22,952 nt of DNA from Actinomycetes bacterium (GCA_023460935.1 JAEWOI010000008.1:1-22952), one strand, 5' to 3'. Counted from the first letter of the stretch, positions 6,676 through 14,734 are shown. Made by a program: numbers and translations. Notes: generated by a model from the sequence alone, not told the origin.

Positions 6676-8064
6676 GTGTTGGAACCCATCCCGTCCCTGG
6701 CCGAACTGCACAGCCTGGGCGCAGCCCAGCAGCCGGCCTACCCGGACCCGGACGAGGTGGTGCGCGTCCTCGCCGAGCTGCGCCGCCGGCCGCCGCTGGT
6801 GTTCGCCGGCGAGTGCGACGACCTGCGCGGCAAGCTCGCCGACGTGGCCGCGGGACGCTCGTTCCTGCTGCAGGGCGGGGACTGCGCAGAGACCTTCGAC
6901 ACCGTCACCGCAGCCAACATCCGGGGCAAGCTGCGGGTCCTGCTGAGCATGGCGGTGGTGCTGACCTACGCCGCCCAGGTGCCGGTGCTGAAGGTCGGCC
7001 GGATCGCCGGGCAGTACGCCAAGCCCCGCAGCCGGGACACCGAGACCCGCGGCGAGGTGACCCTGCCCGCCTACCGCGGCGACGCGGTGAACGCCCTCAG
7101 CTTCACCCCGCAGGACCGCCGGCCAGACCCCCGCCGCCTGATCGAGGTGTACAACCACTCCGCGGCCACGCTCAACCTGCTGCGCGCGTTCGTCAAGGGC
7201 GGTTTCGCCGACCTGCGCGCCGTCCACTCCTGGAACTCCGACTTCGTGCGCAATTCAAACGTCGAGGAGCGCTACGAGCAGCTGGCGGCCGAGATCGAGC
7301 GGGCGCTGGCGTTCATGGTGGCGTGCGGCGTCGACAACGAGGCGTTCCGGACCGTCGACTTCTACTCCAGCCACGAGGCACTGCTGCTGGAGTACGAGCA
7401 CGCGCTCACCCGCATCGACTCGCGCACCGACACCCCGTACAACACCGGCGCGCACATGGTGTGGATCGGCGAGCGCACCCGGCAGCTGGACGGCGCGCAC
7501 GTGGAGTACCTGCGGCACCTGCGCAACCCGATCGGGCTCAAGCTTGGCCCGTCCTGCAAGCCGTCGGAGGCGGTGGAACTGGCTGAGCGGCTCGATCCCG
7601 AGCAGGAGCCGGGCCGCCTGACGATCATCTCCCGCATGGGTGCGGAGCGGGTGCGGGACGCCCTGCCGCCGATCGTGGAGGCGGTGGAGGGCACCGGGCG
7701 CAAGGTGGCCTGGGTCTGCGACCCGATGCACGGCAACACCTTCGAGACGTCGCTCGGCTACAAGACTCGCGCCTTCGACCAGGTGGCCGATGAGTTGAAC
7801 GGCTTCTTCGACGTGCACCAGGGCCTCGGCACCTGGCCGGGCGGGGTGCACATCGAGCTCACCGGCGACGACGTCACCGAGTGCGTGGGCGGCGTCGGTG
7901 AGATCCTCGAGGCCGACCTGGCCAACCGCTACGAGACTGCCTGCGACCCCCGGCTGAACCGCAACCAGTCCCTCGAGCTGGCGTTCCTGGTTTCGGAACG
8001 CCTCACCGACGGGCGGATCCGGCGGATCAACCCGGTGCAGGAGTACCTGCCGGAGGACTTCTGA
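6676..8064 (+). CDS. aroG: 3-deoxy-7-phosphoheptulonate (DAHP) synthase, type II
   Basis: A 462-residue enzyme condensing phosphoenolpyruvate and erythrose 4-phosphate, the first step of the shikimate pathway. It is the type II (plant/M. tuberculosis) class. The metal-binding set is complete: C70 (GGDCAETF), H352 (DPMHGNT), E394 (HIELTG) and D424 (ACDPRLN). Each lies exactly 17 residues before the M. tuberculosis number I recall (C87, H369, E411, D441), so the core is colinear and the N-terminus shorter. PEP-binding segments KVGRIAGQYAKPRS (~106-119) and GLKLGPSCKP are present. The shortened N-terminal arm, which in the mycobacterial enzyme contributes to oligomerisation and allosteric control, may change feedback behaviour. 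It heads a run of aro genes and is followed after 1 bp by threonine aldolase. Confidence 0.95.
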   Translation: MLEPIPSLAELHSLGAAQQPAYPDPDEVVRVLAELRRRPPLVFAGECDDLRGKLADVAAGRSFLLQGGDCAETFDTVTAANIRGKLRVLLSMAVVLTYAAQVPVLKVGRIAGQYAKPRSRDTETRGEVTLPAYRGDAVNALSFTPQDRRPDPRRLIEVYNHSAATLNLLRAFVKGGFADLRAVHSWNSDFVRNSNVEERYEQLAAEIERALAFMVACGVDNEAFRTVDFYSSHEALLLEYEHALTRIDSRTDTPYNTGAHMVWIGERTRQLDGAHVEYLRHLRNPIGLKLGPSCKPSEAVELAERLDPEQEPGRLTIISRMGAERVRDALPPIVEAVEGTGRKVAWVCDPMHGNTFETSLGYKTRAFDQVADELNGFFDVHQGLGTWPGGVHIELTGDDVTECVGGVGEILEADLANRYETACDPRLNRNQSLELAFLVSERLTDGRIRRINPVQEYLPEDF

Positions 8065-8065
8065 G

Positions 8066-9103
8066 TTGATCGACCTGCGCAGTGACACGATCACCCGGCC
8101 CACGCCCGGGATGCTCGCGGCCATGGCCGCGGCATCGGTGGGCGACGACGTCTACGGCGAGGACCCGGCCATCACCGCCCTGGAGCAGCGGGTGGCCGGC
8201 CTGCTGGGCCACGAGGCCGGCCTGTTCTGCGTCACCGGGTCGATGGCCAACCTGCTGGGCGTGTGGCTGCTGGTCCAGCCCGGCCAGGAGGTCGTCTGCG
8301 ACGTCCGCGCCCACATCGCCCGCGCGGAGATGGGCGCCCACGCCGCGCTGCACGGCATCACGATGCGCACCTGGGACTCGGCTGACGGGGTGGCCGACAC
8401 CGCAACGATCGCCGGTCTGATCACGCCCGACGCCGGCCCGTACCTGGTCTCCACAGCCGCTGTGGCGCTGGAGAACACCCACAACTTCGGCGGCGGGACG
8501 GTACAGCCCTACGAGCACCTGCTGGAGGTCTCGGCGCTGTGTCGCCAGGCCTCGGTGGGCCTGCACCTCGACGGCGCCCGGCTGTGGAACGCCCATGTCG
8601 CCAGCGGGGTCGCCCTCGCCGAGTACGGCCGGCTGTTCGACACGGTCAGCGTCTGCTTCTCCAAGGGGCTGGGTGCGCCGGTCGGTTCGATGCTGCTGTC
8701 CAGCGCAGCGAACATCGCCCGCGCCAGGGTGCAGCGCAAGCGGCTCGGCGGCGGCTGGCGGCAGGCCGGAGTGCTTGCCGCTGCTGCCGACTACACCATC
8801 GACCACCACCTGCCGCGGCTCGCGGAGGACCACACCGCCGCTGCCGCGTTCGCAGCCGAGGTCGTGGCCGCTGCCCCCGGCGCCGTCGACCCAGCCCGGG
8901 TCACCACCAACATCGTCGTGCTGGACACCGGAGCACTGGCCGCGGCCGACGTCGCGAAACAGGCCGCAGCGGCCGGGGTGCTGGTGTCGGCGCTGGGCGC
9001 CCACATGGTGCGGGCGGTCACCCACCAGGAGGTCTCGCCCGAGCAGGCCGCAACCGCGGGGCGAGTGGTCGGGAACGTGCTGGCCGGGGTGCCGGTCGGG
9101 TGA
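8066..9103 (+). CDS. ltaE: Low-specificity L-threonine aldolase
   Basis: A 345-residue PLP enzyme (fold type I, beta-eliminating lyase family) splitting L-threonine or L-allo-threonine into glycine and acetaldehyde. The N-terminal LRSDTITRPTPGM signature, GDDVYGEDP, the LHLDGARLWNA segment contacting PLP, and the Schiff-base lysine K200 in CFSKGLGAPVGS are all present. It uses a TTG start one base after the aroG stop, supported by GGAGGA 8 nt upstream inside the aroG 3' end. Its own stop overlaps the aroE start (GTGA). Placement between aroG and aroE is unusual, since the reaction is not part of the shikimate pathway; co-translation suggests linked expression with it. Confidence 0.92.
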   Translation: MIDLRSDTITRPTPGMLAAMAAASVGDDVYGEDPAITALEQRVAGLLGHEAGLFCVTGSMANLLGVWLLVQPGQEVVCDVRAHIARAEMGAHAALHGITMRTWDSADGVADTATIAGLITPDAGPYLVSTAAVALENTHNFGGGTVQPYEHLLEVSALCRQASVGLHLDGARLWNAHVASGVALAEYGRLFDTVSVCFSKGLGAPVGSMLLSSAANIARARVQRKRLGGGWRQAGVLAAAADYTIDHHLPRLAEDHTAAAAFAAEVVAAAPGAVDPARVTTNIVVLDTGALAAADVAKQAAAAGVLVSALGAHMVRAVTHQEVSPEQAATAGRVVGNVLAGVPVG

Positions 9104-9915
9104 GGGCCGCCGTCCTCGGCTCGCCGATCGCCCACTCGCTCTCCCCGGCCCTGCACCGCGCGGGCTATGCCGCGCTCGGCCTGGCCGAGTGGAGCTACGA
9201 CCGGTTCGAGCTGCGGGCGGATGGGCTCGCGGGTTTCGTCGCAGGGCTCGGCGAGGAGTGGCGCGGGCTGAGCCTCACCATGCCGTTGAAGGAGGCCTGT
9301 CTCCAGGTCGCGGCGGAGGTGACCCCGCTGGCGCGCCGGGCGGCCGCGGGCAACACCCTGGTGCGCCTGGACGCCGGCCGGTGGCTGGCCGACAACACCG
9401 ACGTCGGCGGGCTGGTGGACGCGCTGCGTCCGCACTGGGACCCTTCCTGGCGGGAGGCGGCTGTGCTCGGCTCCGGGGCAACGGCCCGGTCGGCGCTGCT
9501 GGCGCTGGCCGAGTTCGGCGTGACGCAGGCGACCGCCTACGCGCGCAACCGGGACACCGCCCGGCTGCTGGCCGGCTGGGCCGCTGAGGCCGTCCCGGAC
9601 CTTTCGGTGCGCCGGGCTGGCCTGGAGGAGTGGACGGTTGCCGGGGAGCCGGCGGTGCTGTCGACGCTGCCGGCGGGCGCGGCCGACGCTTTCGCGCTCC
9701 CCGGGCAACGCTCGGGGCTGCTGTTCGACGCCGTGTACGCCGGCTGGCCCACGCCACTGGCCCGTGGCGCCGCAGCTGCGGGCATGACCGTGGTCGGCGG
9801 CCTCGACCTGCTCGTGCACCAGGCCGCGCGCCAATTCGAGCTGTTCACCGGTCTGCCCGCGCCGCTTCCCGAGCTGTTCGCCGCCGGACACGCGGCGCTG
9901 GAGGCCGGCCGATGA
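9100..9915 (+). CDS. aroE: Shikimate dehydrogenase
   Basis: A 271-residue NADP-dependent enzyme reducing 3-dehydroshikimate to shikimate. Visible signatures are the substrate-binding GSPIAHSLSPALH (residues 7-19), catalytic K64 in LTMPLKE, D101 in NTDVGG, a Rossmann turn in LGSGATARSAL (a variant of the usual GAGGAA/S) and the C-terminal QFELFTG helix. It starts at GTG overlapping the threonine aldolase TGA by 4 bp and ends overlapping the aroK ATG by 4 bp, so translational coupling on both sides is likely. The pieces of reading frame upstream of 9100 belong to other frames of ltaE. Confidence 0.93.
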   Translation: MRAAVLGSPIAHSLSPALHRAGYAALGLAEWSYDRFELRADGLAGFVAGLGEEWRGLSLTMPLKEACLQVAAEVTPLARRAAAGNTLVRLDAGRWLADNTDVGGLVDALRPHWDPSWREAAVLGSGATARSALLALAEFGVTQATAYARNRDTARLLAGWAAEAVPDLSVRRAGLEEWTVAGEPAVLSTLPAGAADAFALPGQRSGLLFDAVYAGWPTPLARGAAAAGMTVVGGLDLLVHQAARQFELFTGLPAPLPELFAAGHAALEAGR

Positions 9916-10409
9916 TCGTGCTGGTCGGCTTCATGGGCGCAGGCAAGACCACGGTCGGCCGGCTGGTGGCCCAAGCGCTCGACCTGCCCTTCATCGACGC
10001 CGACGCCGCCATCGAGGCAGCGGCTGGCCAGAGCGTCGCAGACATCTTCGCCGCCTCCGGTGAAGCCGGCTTCCGGGCGTTGGAGGCCGAGGTGATCACT
10101 GGCCTGCTCTCCGGCGCCGAAGCGGTGCTCGCCCTCGGTGGCGGGGCCCTCGGCAGCGAAGCAGTGCGCTCTGCCCTGGCCGGGCACCGCGTGGTGCTGC
10201 TCGACGTGTCGCTGGAGGAAGCGCTCGCCCGCGTCGGCGCGGACGCTTCCCGGCCCATGCTCGCCCGTCCGGACTTGCCCGAACTTTTCGCCGCACGCCA
10301 GCAGGCCTACCGCGCGACCGCCGGAGTGGTGGTTGCCGCCGGCTCCGCCGACCCCACCTCCGTCGCCCAACAGGTGCTGGCCGCCCTCGCCTCAACGACC
10401 GGCCCCTGA
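9912..10409 (+). CDS. aroK: Shikimate kinase
   Basis: A 165-residue P-loop kinase phosphorylating shikimate at the 3-hydroxyl. The Walker A motif GFMGAGKT (6-13) contains K12. Shikimate-binding residues appear as D31 (DAD), R55 (GFRALE) and the GGG at 77-79, and the lid arginine R114 lies in RPML. ATG overlaps the aroE stop (ATGA). The last codons and the TGA stop lie at the edge of a repeated element: the same CCTGAGGAGCGAGCG string recurs downstream, so the C-terminus may have been rewritten by repeat insertion, although the protein has normal family length. Confidence 0.93.
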   Translation: MIVLVGFMGAGKTTVGRLVAQALDLPFIDADAAIEAAAGQSVADIFAASGEAGFRALEAEVITGLLSGAEAVLALGGGALGSEAVRSALAGHRVVLLDVSLEEALARVGADASRPMLARPDLPELFAARQQAYRATAGVVVAAGSADPTSVAQQVLAALASTTGP

Positions 10410-10505
10410 GGAGCGAGCGTTCCCTTCCCCTTCCGCTCCCTGAGGAGCGAGCGCGGCGAGCGTCTCGAAGGTGCCGTCACTTGGCCTGTGCGGGCCGGCT
10501 CGTCA

Positions 10506-10608
10506 CCGGGACCCAGGTCGCGGCCCGACCGTTGCCGGCCCGGTCGTCTGCCTGCGGTGGGCGCTGGATTGCGTTCGAAGGGATACGGCCCGCTGACCGG
10601 GGTCCCGG
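10506..10608 (+). repeat. Inverted repeat in unit 1
   Basis: Arms 10506-10519 and 10595-10608 pair with one mismatch (A at 10515 replaces C). An inner hairpin with arms CGACCG and CGGTCG lies within. Confidence 0.6.
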
Positions 10609-10849
10609 CGCCGAACCGGCCGGGATGGCAAGCGGAATCGCCCGGTCGATCTGCAAGAGCGGACTGTCTTGGGCTACACGGGCATCGAGTGCGCGGATTC
10701 GACCACCCACGATCACTGAGGAGCGAGCGTTTCCTTCCCTTCCGGTCCCTGAGGATCGAGCGTTTCCTTCCCTTCCGGTCCCTGAGGAGCGAGCGAAGCG
10801 AGCGTCTCGAAGGGTGCCGTCACTTGGCTTGTGCGGGGCCGGATCGTCA

Positions 10850-10954
10850 CCGGGACCCCGGTCGCGGCCCGACCGTGGCTGGCCCGGTCGTTTGTCTGCG
10901 GCCGGGCGCTGGATTGCGTTTCGAAGGGATACGGCCCGCTGACCGGGGTCCCGG
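10850..10954 (+). repeat. Inverted repeat in unit 2
   Basis: Arms CCGGGACCCCGGTC (10850-10863) and GACCGGGGTCCCGG (10941-10954) are perfectly complementary over 14 bp around a 77-nt loop that holds a second CGACCG/CGGTCG hairpin. Confidence 0.65.
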
Positions 10955-11190
10955 CGCCGAACCGGCGGGGATGGCAAGCAGAATCGCACGGTCGATGCGC
11001 AAGGGCGGTCTGTCTTGGGCTGCAGCGGCATCGAGTGTGCGGATCCGTTCACCCCACGGTCCCTGAGGAGCGCTCGCTCCTTCCGGTCCCTGAGGAGCGA
11101 GCGTTCCCTTCCCTTCCGGTCGCTGAGGAGCGAGCGAAGCGAGCGTCTCGAAGGGCGCCGTCACTTGGCTTGTGCGGGGCCGGATCGTCA

Positions 11191-11296
11191 CCGGGACCCC
11201 GGTCGCGGCCCGACCGTTGCCGGCCCGGGTCGACTGCCTGCGGCCGGGCGCTGGATTGCGTTTCGAAGGGATACGGCCCGCTGACCGGGGTCCCGG
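11191..11296 (+). repeat. Inverted repeat in unit 3
   Basis: Arms 11191-11204 and 11283-11296 are perfect 14-bp complements, as in unit 2. The inner hairpin is altered by one extra G in its 3' arm. Confidence 0.65.
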
Positions 11297-11476
11297 CGCC
11301 GAACCGGCCGGATGGCAATCGCCCGATCGATGTGCAAGAGCGGACTTTCTTGGGCTGCAGCGGCATCGAGTGCGCGGATCCGACCACCCCACGGTCACCG
11401 GAGGAGCCTTCTCTCCCGCCCGGCCGCTCCGCCCGGTGGCGCGCCATCTCAGCCTCGACCGTGGGAAGGTACTGCC

Positions 11477-11920
11477 ATGGACGTGCTGGTCATCAACGGG
11501 CCCAACCTGAACACCCTCGGTACCCGCGAGCCCGAGATCTACGGCTCGGTGACCCTGCCCGAGATCGAGGCGGCGCTGATCGCGCAGGGAGCGGCGGCAG
11601 GGCTCAGCGTGGACACCTTCCAGAGCAACCACGAGGGAGCGATCATAGACCGGCTGCACGCGGCCCGCAGCGACGGCACCCGGTTCATCGTGATCAACCC
11701 CGGGGCCTTCACCCACACCTCGGTCGCGATCCGCGACGCGTTCGCCGCCGTCGACGTGCCCTTCTGCGAGGTGCACATCTCCAACGTGCACGCCCGGGAG
11801 GAGTTCCGCCGCCACTCCTACCTCGCCGACCTGGCGGTGGGCGTGCTCGCCGGCTTCGGCACCCACGGCTACACCATGGCCATGGACTACGTGATCGGCG
11901 TGCTCCGGCCCGAGCGCTGA
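11477..11920 (+). CDS. aroQ: 3-dehydroquinate dehydratase, type II
   Basis: A 147-residue enzyme dehydrating 3-dehydroquinate to 3-dehydroshikimate, the step before AroE. Family landmarks are INGPNLNTLGTREPEIYG with R17 and catalytic Y22, NHEGA (51-55), NPGAFTHTS with H80, and catalytic H100 in CEVHISN. Type II enzymes form dodecamers in the cytosol. GGGAAGGT ends 6 nt upstream of the ATG. It belongs functionally with aroG, aroE and aroK, but the ~1-kb repeat array separates it from them, so it may be transcribed from within or after the array. No TAnnnT element lies just before its start. Confidence 0.95.
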   Translation: MDVLVINGPNLNTLGTREPEIYGSVTLPEIEAALIAQGAAAGLSVDTFQSNHEGAIIDRLHAARSDGTRFIVINPGAFTHTSVAIRDAFAAVDVPFCEVHISNVHAREEFRRHSYLADLAVGVLAGFGTHGYTMAMDYVIGVLRPER

Positions 11921-11965
11921 ACTCTGCCCGCCACGTCACCTGGTCGCGACCCGGCAGTGCCCAAG

Positions 11966-11971
11966 TAGGCT
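11966..11971 (+). promoter_or_regulatory. Putative -10 (TAGGCT), leaderless start
   Basis: TAGGCT ends 7 nt before the ATG at 11979, with no Shine-Dalgarno in between. Confidence 0.55.
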
Positions 11972-11978
11972 GCGGGCC

Positions 11979-12620
11979 ATGCAACTCACCCATCTTGGCC
12001 ATTCGGCGGTGCTGGTTGAGACAGTCGGCACCCGGATCCTGATCGACCCCGGCAACTTCTCCGACGCCTGGCACGGTTTGACCGACCTGGACGCGATCCT
12101 CGTCACCCACCTGCACCCCGACCACATCGACCCCGAGCACGCGCCCGCGCTGGTTGCGGCCAACCCGCACGCCCGGGTGCTGGCCGAGCCCGGCGTGTCC
12201 AAGACCGTCCAGCTCGAACGGTCCGAGCCGCTCACCGCCGACACCACCCTCGAGTTCGGCGCGGTGAGGGTGTCCGCAGTCGGCGGGCTGCACGCCGTCA
12301 TCCACCGCGACATCCCACGCATCGGCAACGTCGGCCTCGTCGTCGAGGCTGAGGGCGAACCCACCTTCTTCCACCCCGGTGACAGTCTGGAGGCGGCTCC
12401 GTCCGGGGTGGACGTGCTGGGCGTGCCGGCGTACGGGCCGTGGGCAGCGATGAAGGAGACCGTCGACTTCTGTCGTGACGTGGGCGCGCTGCAGGGCTTC
12501 CCGATCCACGACGGGCTGCTGAACGAGCGGGGCTGGTCGCTGGTGTTCAACCGGGTGCGAGAGATGACGCCCTGCCAGCTGGTCGACCTGCGCGGAGCCG
12601 GCGCCTGGACCCCGGCCTGA
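11979..12620 (+). CDS. Metallo-beta-lactamase-fold hydrolase (UlaG/UPF0173-like)
   Basis: A 213-residue cytoplasmic metallohydrolase. THLHPDHID contains the family HxHxDH metal-binding motif (H44, H46, D48, H49), and LIDPG (21-25), FHPGDS and FPIHDG supply the usual remaining ligands. The N-terminal LTHLGHSAVLVE strand is typical of the UlaG/UPF0173 branch, whose members are mostly of unknown substrate. The start is fixed by the TAGGCT hexamer 7 nt upstream. It converges on the PASTA kinase with no base between the two stop codons. The substrate cannot be predicted from the sequence. Confidence 0.88.
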   Translation: MQLTHLGHSAVLVETVGTRILIDPGNFSDAWHGLTDLDAILVTHLHPDHIDPEHAPALVAANPHARVLAEPGVSKTVQLERSEPLTADTTLEFGAVRVSAVGGLHAVIHRDIPRIGNVGLVVEAEGEPTFFHPGDSLEAAPSGVDVLGVPAYGPWAAMKETVDFCRDVGALQGFPIHDGLLNERGWSLVFNRVREMTPCQLVDLRGAGAWTPA

Positions 12621-14627
12621 TCAGCCGACGTAGAGGATGACCGTCGACCCCTTCGGGGCCAGCTGGTTCGCCCCGGGGTTGGTGCCGAGCGCTGTCGGCC
12701 CGAAGAACGTCTTCTGAACCTTCACCTTGAACCCGGCGTCCTTGAGCTTCTTCTTGGCGGCGTTCTCGCTGAGCCCGCGGACCTCGGGCACCGCGATCAT
12801 CTCCGGGCCCTTCGACACGGTGAACGTGATGGTCTTGCCCTGGGCGAGGGAACCGCTCTTCGGGTCGGAGGAGATCACGTTGCCCGCCGGGATGCTGTCG
12901 TGGAATTTGTCCTCCGCGCGCTGCACGATCAGCTTGGCCTTGGTGTAGTAGGCCTCGGCGTCGGCGAACGGCTTGTTCCTGAAGCTGACGATCTTCACCG
13001 GAGCCGGACCCTTGGAGATCTCCAGACCCACCTTGGTGTCCGGCTTGACCAGCTTGCCCGCAGCGATCGAGGTGTTCACGACTGTGCCTACCGCAGCGGT
13101 CTCGTGGTAGACCTCCTTGACGTCACCGACCTTCAGGTGCGCCTCCTCGAGGGCGGCTGTCGCCTCGTCGCGGTCGCGTCCGAACAGGGACGGCACCGGG
13201 TAGCGCTCGGGGCCCTTGGAGAGGAATGCGGTGACGGTGCCGCCGCGGAGCACGCGCTCGCCGGCCTCCGGGTCGGTACGCACCACGCGGCCCACGGACA
13301 CGGTCTCGCTGAAGTCCTCGTCCCAGGCCAGTTGCACGCCCTGCTCGGCTGCGATCCTCGTCGCCTGCTCCTTGGTGCGGTTGCTGAGGTCGGGGGTGGC
13401 GGTGAACCGTCCGGCCAGCAGGTACCAGGCACCCACGCCCAGCACGATGGTGGCCACCAGCAGCACCGCCAGAGCGGCCGCGCCGCGGCGACGCTGCCTG
13501 GCCCGCCGCTGCCGCAGCGGTCCCGCCGCCGGGCTCGGGATCGGGCCCGAGGGGTGGTCGTAGTAGGGCATGCCGTCCGCTGCACCGGGGTGGCTGGGAC
13601 TGATCGGGGTGGACGGGGTGAACCGCAGCGTGGCGGTGCGTTGCACGTCCTCCGCGGGTGCCAGCGCCGGCAGGTGCTCGGTGACCTGGTCGGCGGTGTC
13701 GAGCGCGGTCTCCCGCATCCGTGCGCTCAGCGCCGGGTCGTCCCGGACGCCCTGCTCGATGGCCGCCCGTGCCTGCCGCAGGTGGTCCAGCAACACCCTC
13801 GCGTCGCCGGGACGGTTCGCCGGCTGGCGGGCGGCTGCCGCCATCACCAGGGCGTCCAGGTAGGGCGGTACCCCGGAACGGGTGTCGCGCCACTGGGCGG
13901 GCGCGCTCGCCGAGGGCGGGCCGATCTCGTTGTGGACGTGGCTGTAGGCCACCTGGATCGGGGTCTCCCCGGTGTGCGGCTTGCGCCCGGTGAGCATCTC
14001 GAACAGCAGCACACCGAGTGCGTAGACGTCGCAGCGGGTGTCGGCGCGGCCATGGGTGACCAGCTCGGGCGCGATGTAGGAGACGGTCCCGATCAGCATG
14101 CCCTGCGCAGTCGCGGTGTGCGCCGTGACCGCCCGGGCCAGGCCGAAGTCGGCGACCTTGATCTGGCCACGGGAGGAGATCAGGACGTTCTCGGGCTTCA
14201 GGTCGCGGTGGATGATGCCGGCCTCGTGGGCGGCGGCCACCGCGGCCACCACCGGGATCAGCAGGTCCAGCGCGCGCTGCGGCTCGAGCGGGGCCTCCCT
14301 GCTGATCACGTGCCGCAGGGTCGAGCCCTCGACGTACTCCATGACCATGTAGGGCCTGCCGGCGTCCATGCCCTGGTCGAACACGGACACGACATTGGGG
14401 TGGGAGAGCCGGGCGGCGGCCCTGGCTTCGCGGTCGAAGCGGCTGACGAAGTCCTGGTCGCTGCCGAGGTTGTCGTGCATGACCTTGACCGCGACGGTGC
14501 GGGTGAGCCGGCGGTCCGTGGCGAGGTAGACGGTGGCCATTCCGCCACGAGCCAGCTTGCGGAGGATCTCGTAGCGACCGTCAACGACACGCCCCACCAG
14601 GGGGTCGGCGTTGTTCATCGTGGTCAC
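12621..14627 (-). CDS. Membrane Ser/Thr protein kinase with four PASTA domains
   Basis: A 668-residue receptor-like kinase of the PknB/PknL type. Residues ~19-285 are the Hanks kinase domain: glycine loop ARGGMATV, K48, catalytic HRDLKPEN (140-147), DFG at 160-162 and APE at 186-188. The activation loop has Thr168, Thr171 and Thr173, candidates for autophosphorylation. A Pro-rich juxtamembrane stretch and an RQRRARQRRR cluster precede one membrane helix (~384-406). About four extracellular PASTA repeats follow to the C-terminus, expected to bind peptidoglycan fragments. The GTG at 14627 has GGAG 8 nt upstream; the ATG at 14618 is the alternative. It is divergent from a ThiE-like gene, an association I recall from other actinobacteria. 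Confidence 0.95.
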   Translation of the reverse strand: MTTMNNADPLVGRVVDGRYEILRKLARGGMATVYLATDRRLTRTVAVKVMHDNLGSDQDFVSRFDREARAAARLSHPNVVSVFDQGMDAGRPYMVMEYVEGSTLRHVISREAPLEPQRALDLLIPVVAAVAAAHEAGIIHRDLKPENVLISSRGQIKVADFGLARAVTAHTATAQGMLIGTVSYIAPELVTHGRADTRCDVYALGVLLFEMLTGRKPHTGETPIQVAYSHVHNEIGPPSASAPAQWRDTRSGVPPYLDALVMAAAARQPANRPGDARVLLDHLRQARAAIEQGVRDDPALSARMRETALDTADQVTEHLPALAPAEDVQRTATLRFTPSTPISPSHPGAADGMPYYDHPSGPIPSPAAGPLRQRRARQRRRGAAALAVLLVATIVLGVGAWYLLAGRFTATPDLSNRTKEQATRIAAEQGVQLAWDEDFSETVSVGRVVRTDPEAGERVLRGGTVTAFLSKGPERYPVPSLFGRDRDEATAALEEAHLKVGDVKEVYHETAAVGTVVNTSIAAGKLVKPDTKVGLEISKGPAPVKIVSFRNKPFADAEAYYTKAKLIVQRAEDKFHDSIPAGNVISSDPKSGSLAQGKTITFTVSKGPEMIAVPEVRGLSENAAKKKLKDAGFKVKVQKTFFGPTALGTNPGANQLAPKGSTVILYVG

Positions 14628-14666
14628 TCGTGGCTCCGGACAAGTCGGGGAAGTAGGCCGTCCAGA

Positions 14667-14683
14667 CCTAGGGGGATTCTAGG
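14667..14683 (-). promoter_or_regulatory. Kinase promoter -10 (TAGAAT) inside a CCTAG/CTAGG palindrome
   Basis: TAGAAT occupies 14676-14681 on the minus strand, about 48 nt before the kinase GTG, which allows a leader carrying the GGAG site. Flanking CCTAG and CTAGG arms (14667-14671, 14679-14683) form a 5-bp inverted repeat that could be an operator. Confidence 0.4.
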
Positions 14684-14722
14684 AGACTTCGCCAAGGCGT
14701 CGCTTGCGACCCGCCGCCGGAA

Positions 14723-14728
14723 TAGGCT
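14723..14728 (+). promoter_or_regulatory. Putative -10 (TAGGCT), leaderless start
   Basis: TAGGCT ends 6 nt before the ATG at 14735. No Shine-Dalgarno is present. Confidence 0.55.
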
Positions 14729-14734
14729 GACGCG

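Larger units (their letters stand above)
10404..11406 (+). repeat. Tandem array: three ~342-bp units with nested ~33-bp repeats
   Basis: This fills the gap between aroK and aroQ. Units begin with TGAGGAGCGAGCG at 10441, 10783 and 11124 (periods 342 and 341 bp); unit 3 breaks off near 11406. Extra short copies of the same start lie at 10407, 10717, 10750, 11064 and 11091, mostly 33 bp apart and joined by a pyrimidine-rich linker. Each unit then holds ~260 bp of conserved sequence with a 14-bp inverted repeat. Units 2 and 3 are nearly identical in their first ~190 bp; unit 1 is more diverged. Open frames through the array are not conserved because the period is not kept in frame, so it looks non-coding. 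Confidence 0.85.

Noticed and set aside
8066..8068. Frameshift or missing start at threonine aldolase because it begins TTG
   Set aside because: GGAGGA is well spaced upstream and the protein begins exactly at the family N-terminus.
10404..11130. CRISPR array based on the ~33-bp repeats
   Set aside because: The copies abut or are joined by conserved pyrimidine-rich linkers, there are no unique spacers and no cas genes.
10481..12042. Several long open frames across the tandem array on both strands
   Set aside because: High G+C creates stop-poor frames. Units of 342 and 341 bp shift the frame, and the proteins have only low-complexity composition.
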